Below are positions 25,776 through 33,781 of a stretch of DNA of 64,000 nt, in pieces. The DNA is from Flavobacterium sp. FEMGT703F. Lineage in GTDB: Bacteria > Bacteroidota > Bacteroidia > Flavobacteriales > Flavobacteriaceae. The stretch covers positions 1 to 64,000 of the forward strand of contig PGCN01000024.1 of assembly GCA_002786385.1 (NCBI GenBank), read 5' to 3'. The translations under genes were made by a program, and so were the position numbers. Position 1 is the first letter of the stretch; every line of letters begins with the position of its first letter. Below the pieces are notes generated by a model that was given only the letters and a program-made list of their open reading frames with translations, ran no database searches and had not been told where the DNA came from.

Positions 25776-27566
25776 ATGAGCGATATCACTCGTGGAGGTC
25801 AATTCCTCGTAAAAGAAACCAAGTGCGAAGACATCTTCACTCCGGAAGATTTCACCGAAGAGCAAATCATGATGCGCGATTCGGTAAAAGAATTCGTCGA
25901 CAAAGAAATTTGGCCTAATAAAGATCGATTTGAGCATAAAGACTATGCTTTCACCGAAGAAATGATGCGCAAAGCCGGAGAAATGGGCTTTTTAAGTGTA
26001 GCGGTTCCTGAAGCTTACGGCGGTATGGGAATGGGATTTGTGGATACTTGTTTGGTATGCGATTATATCTCAGGAGCTACCGGATCTTTCTCTACAGCTT
26101 TCGGAGCGCACACTGGAATTGGTACTATGCCGATTACCTTATACGGAACCGAAGAACAAAAATTAAAGTATGTACCGAAATTAGCTTCAGGCGAATGGTT
26201 TGGCGCTTATTGTTTAACCGAACCGGGTGCAGGTTCGGATGCGAATTCGGGTAAAACCAAAGCCGTACTTTCAGAAGATGGTAAGTATTACAGCATCACC
26301 GGACAAAAAATGTGGATTTCCAATGCCGGATTTTGTTCGCTATTCATCGTTTTTGCTCGCATTGAAGACGATAAAAACATTACCGGATTTATTGTAGAAA
26401 ACGATCCGAGTAACGGCATCACTATGAATGAAGAAGAGCATAAATTAGGTATTCGTGCCTCTTCTACCCGACAAGTTTTCTTCAACGAAACCAAAGTTCC
26501 GGTAGAAAATATGTTGGCCGGTCGCGGCGAAGGTTTCAAAATTGCTATGAATGCCTTAAATGTTGGGCGTATCAAATTGGCTGCTGCTTGTTTGGATGCA
26601 CAACGTCGCGTGACATCTAATGCCATTCAATATGCCAATGAAAGAATTCAATTCAACACGCCGATTTCGAGTTTTGGTGCCATTCGTTACAAAATAGCGG
26701 AAATGGCCACTTCCGCTTATGCCGGAGAAAGTGCTACCTATCGTGCTGCCAAAGACATTGAAAATCGCATCAAAATTCGCGAAGCCGAAGGTGCCAGCCA
26801 CCAAGAAGCCGAATTAAAAGGTGTGGAAGAATTTGCTATCGAATGTTCTATCTTAAAAGTTGCCGTTTCTGAAGATGTACAAAACTGTGCCGATGAAGGG
26901 ATTCAAATTTACGGTGGTATGGGATTCTCAGAAGACACGCCAATGGAAAGCGCTTGGAGAGATGCTCGTATTGCCCGTATCTACGAAGGAACCAACGAAA
27001 TCAACCGTATGTTGTCTGTGGGTATGCTAATCAAAAAAGCCATGAAAGGACACGTAGACTTATTAGGTCCGGCCATGAAAGTGCAAGAAGAATTGATGGG
27101 CATACCGTCTTTTGAAACACCGGATTATTCTGAATTGTTATCGGAAGAAAAAGAAATGATCGCCAAATTGAAAAAAGCGTTCTTGATGGTCGCTGGTGCT
27201 GCCGTTCAAAAATATGGTATGGACTTAGATGCACATCAGCAATTGTTAACCGCAGCGGCTGATATGTTAATCGAAATTTATATAGCTGAAAGTACTATCC
27301 TTAGAACCGAGAAATTGGCCAAAAAACAAGGTGAAGACAAATCCAAAGAACAAATTGCCATGGCTAAATTGTACTTGTACAAAGCTGTAGACATCGTTAC
27401 CCAAAAAGGAAAAGAGAGTATCATATCTTTTGCAGAAGGCGATGAACAACGCATGATGCTAATGGGCTTACGTCGCTTTACAAAATATACCAACATGCCG
27501 AATATTGTTGGTTTAAGAGAAACTATTACCGCTAAACTAGTGGCGGAAAATAGCTATTGTTTTTAG
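25776..27566 (+). CDS. Acyl-CoA dehydrogenase, long form
   Basis: FAD enzyme introducing the 2,3 double bond in acyl-CoA, first step of the cycle. 596 residues, about 200 longer than the classical 380-residue enzymes, like Bacillus FadE. The FAD/substrate block YCLTEPGAGSDANSG lies near 147-161. The catalytic base is probably Glu404 in YEGTNEINR. The extra C-terminal helical region (about 430-596) carries GDEQRMMLMGLRRFTKYTN. Last gene of the operon, ended by a strong terminator. Confidence 0.93.
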   Translation: MSDITRGGQFLVKETKCEDIFTPEDFTEEQIMMRDSVKEFVDKEIWPNKDRFEHKDYAFTEEMMRKAGEMGFLSVAVPEAYGGMGMGFVDTCLVCDYISGATGSFSTAFGAHTGIGTMPITLYGTEEQKLKYVPKLASGEWFGAYCLTEPGAGSDANSGKTKAVLSEDGKYYSITGQKMWISNAGFCSLFIVFARIEDDKNITGFIVENDPSNGITMNEEEHKLGIRASSTRQVFFNETKVPVENMLAGRGEGFKIAMNALNVGRIKLAAACLDAQRRVTSNAIQYANERIQFNTPISSFGAIRYKIAEMATSAYAGESATYRAAKDIENRIKIREAEGASHQEAELKGVEEFAIECSILKVAVSEDVQNCADEGIQIYGGMGFSEDTPMESAWRDARIARIYEGTNEINRMLSVGMLIKKAMKGHVDLLGPAMKVQEELMGIPSFETPDYSELLSEEKEMIAKLKKAFLMVAGAAVQKYGMDLDAHQQLLTAAADMLIEIYIAESTILRTEKLAKKQGEDKSKEQIAMAKLYLYKAVDIVTQKGKESIISFAEGDEQRMMLMGLRRFTKYTNMPNIVGLRETITAKLVAENSYCF

Positions 27567-27590
27567 ATTTTTAGTTAAGTTAATTGTGTT

Positions 27591-27623
27591 GAAAACCACC
27601 TATTTAGATAGGTGGTTTTTTTT
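27591..27623 (+). terminator. Terminator of the beta-oxidation operon
   Basis: AAAACCACCTAT and ATAGGTGGTTTT form a 12-bp stem with a short TTAG loop, followed by a long T-run. Confidence 0.93.
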
Positions 27624-27705
27624 TATTTTCAATCACATCACCCAAATAATTAAACAAATGTTAAACATTTAACACTTTTAAAAAATATATGTGAAATTAT
27701 TTACT

Positions 27706-27713
27706 TAAATTTG
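27706..27713 (+). promoter_or_regulatory. -7 box of the histidine kinase gene
   Basis: TAAATTTG matches TAnnTTTG, 62 bases before the ATG at 27776. No TTG at the -33 position. Confidence 0.5.
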
Positions 27714-27775
27714 ATGAAAACCTTTAAATCCAAGTTGAGCAAAATGAGTTAAAATCGAGTAATAATTGTTTAGGT

Positions 27776-29281
27776 ATGAGCAAAAAAAAAGGAGATGAGT
27801 TTGAACTTCTTAAAAAGATCAAAGAAATCTCCGATTACAAATATGCACTTGATGAATCGTCCATTGTAGCTATAACAGACCAAAAAGGGATTATAAACCA
27901 TGTCAATGATAACTTTTGTAAAATATCTAAATATTCTCGGGAAGAACTATTAGGGAAAGACCATCGAATTATTAATTCGGGTTATCACAAAAAAGAGTTT
28001 ATTAAAAATCTTTGGAGAACGATTGCACAAGGCAAGATTTGGAAAGGAGAACTCAAAAACAGAGCAAAAGACGGCACAATATATTGGGTTGACACTACTA
28101 TCGTTCCCTTTTTAGATAGTAACGGTAAACCATATCAGTATGTTTCAATCCGTTATGATATCACAGAGAGAAAGATTGCTGAGGAAGAATTATTAAAGAA
28201 GATTAAAGAGATTTCAGATTACAAATATGCTCTTGATGAATCTTCAATAGTTGCCATCACTGATCAAAAAGGAATCATTACACACGTCAATGACAATTTC
28301 TGTGAAATATCAAAATACAGTAGAGAAGAATTATTAGGACAAGACCACAAGATTATTAATTCTTCTTATCATTCAGCAAGTTTCATTAAGGAACTATGGC
28401 AAACCATCGCCAAAGGAAAAGTTTGGAAAGGTGAATTGAAAAACAAAGCCAAAGACGGAACTGCCTATTGGGTTGATACAACCATAGTACCTTTCTTAAA
28501 CGAGCATGGAAAGCCTTATCAGTATGTAGCTATTCGTTCAGATATTTCAGAGCGAAAAAAAGGAGAAGAAAAAATAGCTAAAATGCTGATTAACACCGAA
28601 TATCAAAACAAACAATTGGTTGATTTTTGCAACATAGTTTCTCATAATTTGAGAGCTCCATTAGTAAACATTTCCATATTATTAGATTATATGGAATCCT
28701 GTGATGATTTAGATGAAAAAAATGAAGTGCTCCATAAAATTCAACCTGTAATCAATCATCTAAGCGGTCTTTTAGACGAATTAGTTGAATCTTTACAAGT
28801 AAGGCAAGATACCGATATAGAATCAACATCAATAGACTTGAATGAAACCACAAGAAAAATTTTAAACGGATTTGAAGGTCAAATACAAATGTACAACGCC
28901 AAAATAAACTGTGATTTTAATGAAATAAACACCATTTCTTATCCTCAACTTTACATAGATAGTATTCTAACCAACTTAATTAGTAATGCTTTAAAATATA
29001 AATCGCCAAACAGAAACATAACAATAGATATTAAAACTCAAGTTGACCCGGATGGAACCATACTCTCCATCTCTGACAACGGACTTGGAATTAATTTGGA
29101 AATGCACAAACACAATATGTTTAAAATACGAAAAGTATTCCATAAGCATCCGGATGCAAAAGGATTCGGGTTATTTATGACCAAAACACAAGTTGAAGCT
29201 ATGGGTGGCAAAATATGGATTGAGAGCATTCCTGATAAAGGCAGTACATTTTATATACTTTTTAAATCCCAAATAACATGA
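27776..29281 (+). CDS. Soluble histidine kinase with two near-identical PAS domains
   Basis: A 501-residue sensor kinase without membrane segments, so it senses inside the cell. Two PAS/PAC units (about 14-130 and 143-260) each begin KKIKEISDYKYALDESS and end with PYQYV-IR-DI-ERK; by hand alignment about four in five residues are identical. The DHp domain has the H-box FCNIVSHNLRAPL with phospho-acceptor His290. The ATPase domain has TNLISNALKYKSP (N-box), ISDNGLGINLEMH (G1) and KGFGLFMTKTQVEAMGG (G2). The response regulator gene overlaps its last four bases. Signal unknown; PAS domains of this type often bind haem or flavin, but no ligand residue can be named. Confidence 0.92.
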   Translation: MSKKKGDEFELLKKIKEISDYKYALDESSIVAITDQKGIINHVNDNFCKISKYSREELLGKDHRIINSGYHKKEFIKNLWRTIAQGKIWKGELKNRAKDGTIYWVDTTIVPFLDSNGKPYQYVSIRYDITERKIAEEELLKKIKEISDYKYALDESSIVAITDQKGIITHVNDNFCEISKYSREELLGQDHKIINSSYHSASFIKELWQTIAKGKVWKGELKNKAKDGTAYWVDTTIVPFLNEHGKPYQYVAIRSDISERKKGEEKIAKMLINTEYQNKQLVDFCNIVSHNLRAPLVNISILLDYMESCDDLDEKNEVLHKIQPVINHLSGLLDELVESLQVRQDTDIESTSIDLNETTRKILNGFEGQIQMYNAKINCDFNEINTISYPQLYIDSILTNLISNALKYKSPNRNITIDIKTQVDPDGTILSISDNGLGINLEMHKHNMFKIRKVFHKHPDAKGFGLFMTKTQVEAMGGKIWIESIPDKGSTFYILFKSQIT

Positions 29282-29676
29282 GAAAAATCGAACTACTTGC
29301 CCTGGTTGATGATGATGACACTTTTGTGTTCATTACCAAACGAATCATCGAAAAAACAGATTACGTCAAAGAAATTAAGGTGTTTAGTAACGGACTTGAA
29401 GCCTTGAACTACTTAAAAGAAAACCTCAATTCCGAGTATAATTTACCCGATGTCATCTTTTTAGACTTGTCTATGCCCATCATGGACGGCTGGCAATTTC
29501 TGGATGAATTCTCGCACTTGGAAAGTGAAAGAACACAAAAAATTATCATTTACATTTGTTCATCTTCCATATCACCCCATGATTTGATAAAAGCAAAAAA
29601 AATGAGTTCAGTGAGTGATTTTATCATAAAGCCGGTAACTAAAGATAAATTCTCCGAACTGGTAATGTCATTATAA
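29278..29676 (+). CDS. Single-domain response regulator
   Basis: A 132-residue receiver domain only, with no output domain. Phospho-acceptor Asp63 (FLDLSMPIMDGW), acidic pocket VDDDDTF (10-16) and Lys118 (IIKPVTKD) are conserved. The ATGA overlap with the kinase gene shows translational coupling. As a stand-alone receiver it must act through protein contacts, perhaps in a phosphorelay. This receiver subtype (GLEALNYLKENL, PDVIFLDLSMP) is frequent in Flavobacteriia next to PAS kinases. Confidence 0.94.
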   Translation: MRKIELLALVDDDDTFVFITKRIIEKTDYVKEIKVFSNGLEALNYLKENLNSEYNLPDVIFLDLSMPIMDGWQFLDEFSHLESERTQKIIIYICSSSISPHDLIKAKKMSSVSDFIIKPVTKDKFSELVMSL

Positions 29677-29712
29677 CCAAAAAATCATTTCATCAAATTT
29701 AAACAATAGCCT

Positions 29713-29750
29713 AAACACCGCCGTAAGTTCTCAGCGGTGTTTTCTTTTTT
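29713..29750 (+). terminator. Terminator after the two-component genes
   Basis: AAACACCGC and GCGGTGTTT pair perfectly over 9 bp with a 12-base loop and a T-rich tail. Confidence 0.88.
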
Positions 29751-29792
29751 AAAAGATATTACTATTTTAGTGGCTCATTAAAACAATAAAAC

Positions 29793-30317
29793 ATGAAACT
29801 TTTAGGAATTGGCTCAAGAATAAATCATGCAGAATATGGCAAAGGTGTGGTTACTAACGTATCATCCAAAGAATATTGGGTAACTTTTATAGATGGCGGA
29901 TTAGAAACCATCGCAATTGACAGTGAGTTTGAAGTGATAGAAGCTGCCGAAAACGAGGTAGATACCGTTAGTTTTTACGATGTCGAACAAAGTTTATTAT
30001 CTATACTAAAAAAATGGAACGGTTTGGGCGAACCGGTAGCTATTGGCGACAAATGGAAAGGCGGTAATATGAGATTAGAACCCGGACAACCCGGATTGGC
30101 TGCTAAAGATGTGCCTATTGATACTTTCTTTCACAAAATTGTGATGCTTCGTGATCGTTTGCGTGTAATGGAACAAAAAATCAATGCCAGTAAATTGGAA
30201 GAAATAGAAAAGGTCGAGTTACAACAATACATTACCCGCATTTATGGAAGTTTGACGACTTTCAATGTGCTTTTCAAATCTCAAACTGATTATTTTGTCG
30301 GAGAAAAATCTAAGTAA
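29793..30317 (+). CDS. Conserved protein with a Tudor/SH3-like N-terminus
   Basis: A 174-residue cytoplasmic protein. Residues 4-48 (GIGSRINHAEYGKGVVTNV and onward to FIDGGLETIAI) follow the pattern of the small beta-barrel found at the C-terminus of UvrD/PcrA helicases and similar modules. The middle includes KWKGGNMRLEPGQPGLAAKDVPI and the C-terminus is helical. No catalytic motif recognised. I believe it is a common flavobacterial family but cannot name it. It sits alone between two transcription units. Confidence 0.78.
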   Translation: MKLLGIGSRINHAEYGKGVVTNVSSKEYWVTFIDGGLETIAIDSEFEVIEAAENEVDTVSFYDVEQSLLSILKKWNGLGEPVAIGDKWKGGNMRLEPGQPGLAAKDVPIDTFFHKIVMLRDRLRVMEQKINASKLEEIEKVELQQYITRIYGSLTTFNVLFKSQTDYFVGEKSK

Positions 30318-30386
30318 ATTTTAACCTTTTGTGTAAAGAGTAACTCAACCGATATGGTTACCTTTAAGCATTAAAAAAATTACCTC

Positions 30387-30914
30387 ATGAAAAAAATAGT
30401 CTTAGGAATAATTGCTGCCGGATTAGTCATATTTGGTTGCAAAAGCTCGGCAACTCCGGATAAAAGCAAAACGCTGAATCTTAATTTTGAATCGAAAAGT
30501 GGTAGCCATGTCACCGGTACTGCTGTATTTACAGAAAAGAATGGTGAAGTGATTTTTACCGCCAAACTATCAGGCTTAAAGCCTGGTGTTCATGCCATAC
30601 ACATCCACGAAAAATCGGATTGTTCTGCCGCAGATGCTACTTCAACAGGAGGTCATTGGAATCCTACCTTTAAAAAACACGGTAAATGGGGAGATGCCGA
30701 ATACCATAAAGGCGATATCGGAAACTTTACCGCAGATGCAGAAGGTAACGGTACTATCACTATGACAACCAATGAATGGTGCATTGGCTGTGGAGATGAA
30801 ACCAAAGACATTTTAGGAAAAGGCTTAATTGTACACGACAAACCGGATGATTTTGTAACCCAACCTACCGGTAATGCCGGAGCAAGAGTAGCTTGTACTG
30901 CATTAATCAAATAA
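30387..30914 (+). CDS. sodC: Cu/Zn superoxide dismutase, lipoprotein
   Basis: Dismutates superoxide outside the cytoplasm. 175 residues with a lipoprotein signal peptide (lipobox VIFGC, Cys18). Metal-ligand motifs are HAIHIHEKSDC, GGHWNP, the HKGDIGNF block and LIVHDKPDDF; the disulfide Cys pair is in SDCSAAD and GARVAC. The usual G in HEKGDC is replaced by S, which is tolerated in the family. The following YdeI-like gene starts 6 bases after the stop in the same frame. Confidence 0.95.
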   Translation: MKKIVLGIIAAGLVIFGCKSSATPDKSKTLNLNFESKSGSHVTGTAVFTEKNGEVIFTAKLSGLKPGVHAIHIHEKSDCSAADATSTGGHWNPTFKKHGKWGDAEYHKGDIGNFTADAEGNGTITMTTNEWCIGCGDETKDILGKGLIVHDKPDDFVTQPTGNAGARVACTALIK

Positions 30915-30920
30915 ATCTAT

Positions 30921-31496
30921 TTGGAAGAACAAGAACATCTTTATTTCAGGAATGCCCAAGAATGGCGCCAATGGCTGCACGATAACCATCAATCGGCAAC
31001 CAAAGTCTATTTGATTTTTTATAAAGTCGGCTGTGGCATCGAAAGCATGCGTTGGGAAGAAGCCGTGCAAGTTGCTATTTGCTATGGTTGGATTGATTCT
31101 ACGGTTAAAAAGTTAGATGAAAACCGCCGCAAGCAAATGTTTACACCCAGAAAAGATAAAAGTGTTTGGAGTAAACTCAATAAAACCTATATCGAAAAAC
31201 TCATCGCCGACAATTTAATGCACGAAAGTGGTTTACGGAAAATAGCAATTGCCAAACAAAACGGTTCTTGGGAATCCTTAGATAAAGTCGAAAATCACAT
31301 AATGCCGGAAGATTTAATCCAGGCTTTCGAACAAAATCCATTGGCTTTAGAAAATTATAACAACTTCAGTCCATCCTATCGAAAAAGCTATTTATATTGG
31401 TTAAATCAGGCTAAAAGAGCCGAAACACGGGCCAACAGAATAGCGGAAATCATCTCACTTTGCGAACAAAATATCAAATCCAGAGGTACCTATTAA
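30921..31496 (+). CDS. YdeI/OmpD-associated family protein, TTG start
   Basis: A 191-residue protein starting at TTG. The same frame is closed by the sodC stop six bases upstream, and the next ATG would delete the conserved N-terminus, so TTG is the only start that keeps the domain: YFRNAQEWRQWLHDNHQSA, then MRWEEAVQVAICYGWIDS and KRMFTPRK-like RKQMFTPRKDKSVWS. The C-terminal half includes NNFSPSYRKSYLYWLNQAKRAETRANR, typical of the family. Relatives are linked to antimicrobial-peptide tolerance in some bacteria, but no biochemical role is established. Confidence 0.88.
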   Translation: MEEQEHLYFRNAQEWRQWLHDNHQSATKVYLIFYKVGCGIESMRWEEAVQVAICYGWIDSTVKKLDENRRKQMFTPRKDKSVWSKLNKTYIEKLIADNLMHESGLRKIAIAKQNGSWESLDKVENHIMPEDLIQAFEQNPLALENYNNFSPSYRKSYLYWLNQAKRAETRANRIAEIISLCEQNIKSRGTY

Positions 31497-31538
31497 ATTT
31501 GGTTACAAAACCATAACCTACAACTCTTAAAAATAAAT

Positions 31539-31575
31539 TAGTTTTGTGCTGAAAATGACAATGAAAGATGATTAA
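31539..31575 (+). promoter_or_regulatory. -7 box and six-codon upstream ORF before the LETM1-like gene
   Basis: TAGTTTTG (31539-31546) is a consensus -7 box. The first ATG after it (31555) opens a frame MTMKDD that stops with TAA at 31573-31575, overlapping the real start codon at 31568. This could couple or dampen translation. Confidence 0.4.
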
Positions 31576-32764
31576 CCCTTCAGTACCCGGTTGGATAGAC
31601 AAGTTTTTTGCAGAGCAAAATCGGTCGTCACATTCGTTTCCGAAAGACGAAGAGGATTTTTACATTCGAACAAGAAATACCGGTTTCATTTTTGGTCATA
31701 TTGTTAGTTTTGATGCCTCAATACCGATTGAAACAGAAGATCGGCTTCCGCAGGAAATCTCCAAAATCGGCATGCTGAATACCCTTTTTCAAATGTACCG
31801 ATTGGTCAGACAAAACAACAACAATACTGCTTTTGTTGAAGAAACGGTTGCCTTTTACAACACCATGATTCCAAAAGGATTCAATCCTCTGAAAAAGGTT
31901 TTAGAATCGAGTTCATACTCTAGTAAATTGGAAAAAATTGTACACGAAAGAGTGCAAACTAATGAAGATATTTTCAGCAAAAATTTTTCACATGTCATTA
32001 CCAATGCCTTGTTATTTATTGATGTATTGGCTTTCAAACAATACTTGGAAAAAGGCAATGTACCCGAAAAATACTCTACTATCATTGAAGATATTGTCAT
32101 CAGCATAGTGTCGCTTTCGCTTAAATCAAAAACCGGTATTTCACCTCACGATGATTTACTGGCCAAGCTGTTTGAATCTTCTGTACGCTATAATAAATAC
32201 AACAATAACAACATCAATACTATTGAAGATTTAGATTTAAGTTACTTATCCAATAAGCTTGAAAAATACTATGTTATCGATCTAGCAGGAATTAGTTTAT
32301 GGAGTGATGCCAAGGTGGAAAATGAAGAGCGTTACTTTATGTTCAAATTAGGAGAAATACTCCATACAGACGACAGTAAAGTTCTGGAGAGTATTCATTT
32401 CATTAACAACTTTATCATTACTTACAAGGCCGAAATTCCGTATTTCAATTTTTCCAACCCTGTTAAACATTTTTACGATCAAACGACAGAAAGTGTAGCT
32501 ATTCTAATTAACAGAAACAAATCGAGGTTGCTGAAAGAAATTTCAGAAAGCAAAGAATTGATGCAACTTTTGGCCAAATCTACTCGGAAAGATTTGGACA
32601 AAGATGAAAAGAAGAAAGTCAAAAAACAGTTGTTAGATATTTGTAAAACGATACCTTCACTTACTATTTTTTTGTTACCCGGAGGCGGTTTGTTATTACC
32701 TATTTTAATCAAGTTTATCCCTACCCTGTTGCCGTCATCTTTCAACGAAAATATAGACGACTAA
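31568..32764 (+). CDS. LETM1-related protein
   Basis: A 398-residue protein. The C-terminal part (about 320-390) shows the LETM1-like pattern: KKVKKQLLDICKTIPSLTIF followed by LLPGGGLLLPILIKFIPTLLPSSF, one hydrophobic membrane-associated segment with the conserved LPGG and LLP. The N-terminal 300 residues are helical and lack known motifs. Flavobacterial relatives are often named LETM1-related biofilm-associated protein. Mitochondrial LETM1 acts in ion exchange; a similar job here is speculative. Its end overlaps the convergent LysR gene by four bases. Confidence 0.85.
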   Translation: MINPSVPGWIDKFFAEQNRSSHSFPKDEEDFYIRTRNTGFIFGHIVSFDASIPIETEDRLPQEISKIGMLNTLFQMYRLVRQNNNNTAFVEETVAFYNTMIPKGFNPLKKVLESSSYSSKLEKIVHERVQTNEDIFSKNFSHVITNALLFIDVLAFKQYLEKGNVPEKYSTIIEDIVISIVSLSLKSKTGISPHDDLLAKLFESSVRYNKYNNNNINTIEDLDLSYLSNKLEKYYVIDLAGISLWSDAKVENEERYFMFKLGEILHTDDSKVLESIHFINNFIITYKAEIPYFNFSNPVKHFYDQTTESVAILINRNKSRLLKEISESKELMQLLAKSTRKDLDKDEKKKVKKQLLDICKTIPSLTIFLLPGGGLLLPILIKFIPTLLPSSFNENIDD

Positions 32765-33684
32765 TAGCTGTCAATCCATGAAAACGAGGCCAACTTTATG
32801 CTTTCGTTGTTGTCTTTTATATATTGCAAAAAGGCGGCAGCTACCGGACTCATGGCCTTTCCTTTCAACCAAATCAATCTCCAATTGGTTACCAAAGGCA
32901 AACCCTCAGCCGGTAAAATCACCACATCTCCTTTTTCTAATTCGTTTTTTAAACCTATCAACGGCATAACCGAATATCCCAAACCGGCAATAACGGCTTG
33001 TTTAACGGCTTCGTTTGAAGTCAACTGTATGCGCATTTTCGGACTGATACCATAACGCTTCAGATAACTTTCCATCGAATTTTTAGTTGCCGAACCGTCT
33101 TCTCTGAAAATCAAAGGTACTTGGGTTAAAAAAGAAGAACTTACCGCTAAATTCTCAAGATTGGTATTTTTATGCCCAACTAAAAACAGTTTATTCTCCA
33201 TTAAAACCTCAGATTCGAGCGCAATATCATCGGGTAATATAGAAACTAAAGCAAAGTCAACTTCGTTATTCTTCAAACTCTTAATCACTTTGGTCTTATT
33301 GTTTACATCCATTTCCAACTCAATACCGTTATTCATTTTCATAAAATCAGCCAAAAAATAAGGAATCACATACTTCCCTGTTGACACCACAGACAATTTC
33401 AACTTGCCTGACAAAATTCCTTTATATGCCATTGTTTTGTAATTAACAGCATTAACTTCATCTATAATTTTTTGAGCCGCTAAAGCTATTTCCTTACCAA
33501 AATCGGTTACATACAACTGTCTGCCTATAACTTCTGTTAGTGGAATATCAAACTGATCTTGGAAGTTTTTCAACTGTATGGAAACCGCAGGTTGTGTTAG
33601 AAACAATTCCTCAGCTGCTTTGGTTATGCTTTTGGTTTGGGTGATTTTCAAAAAAATTTGAAGTTGGTGCAATGTAAAGTTCAT
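32761..33684 (-). CDS. LysR family regulator, divergent from isocitrate dehydrogenase
   Basis: A 307-residue LysR protein. N-terminal winged HTH: LHQLQIFLKITQTKSITKAA then LFLTQPAVSIQLKNFQ. The effector-binding domain follows (KLSVVSTGKYVIPYFLADF onward). It is transcribed away from the NADP-isocitrate dehydrogenase gene across 97 bp that contain an inverted repeat, the classical arrangement for a LysR protein controlling its neighbour. The effector is unknown; a TCA-cycle metabolite would make sense but is inference. Confidence 0.92.
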   Translation of the reverse strand: MNFTLHQLQIFLKITQTKSITKAAEELFLTQPAVSIQLKNFQDQFDIPLTEVIGRQLYVTDFGKEIALAAQKIIDEVNAVNYKTMAYKGILSGKLKLSVVSTGKYVIPYFLADFMKMNNGIELEMDVNNKTKVIKSLKNNEVDFALVSILPDDIALESEVLMENKLFLVGHKNTNLENLAVSSSFLTQVPLIFREDGSATKNSMESYLKRYGISPKMRIQLTSNEAVKQAVIAGLGYSVMPLIGLKNELEKGDVVILPAEGLPLVTNWRLIWLKGKAMSPVAAAFLQYIKDNNESIKLASFSWIDSY

Positions 33685-33698
33685 AAAAATAATTTATG

Positions 33699-33743
33699 TA
33701 TTTCATTACAAATATAAATAAAAATATATGAAATATAATTTTG
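33699..33743 (+). promoter_or_regulatory. icd promoter with LysR-type inverted repeat
   Basis: TATTTCAT (33699-33706) and ATGAAATA (33728-33735) form a perfect inverted repeat 21 bases apart. TAATTTTG (33736-33743) is a consensus -7 box immediately after the second arm. There is no TTG at -33, consistent with a promoter needing an activator. Confidence 0.6.
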
Positions 33744-33781
33744 AATTTTGCCCTGTCAAACTTTAAAAAACAAAAAACAAC

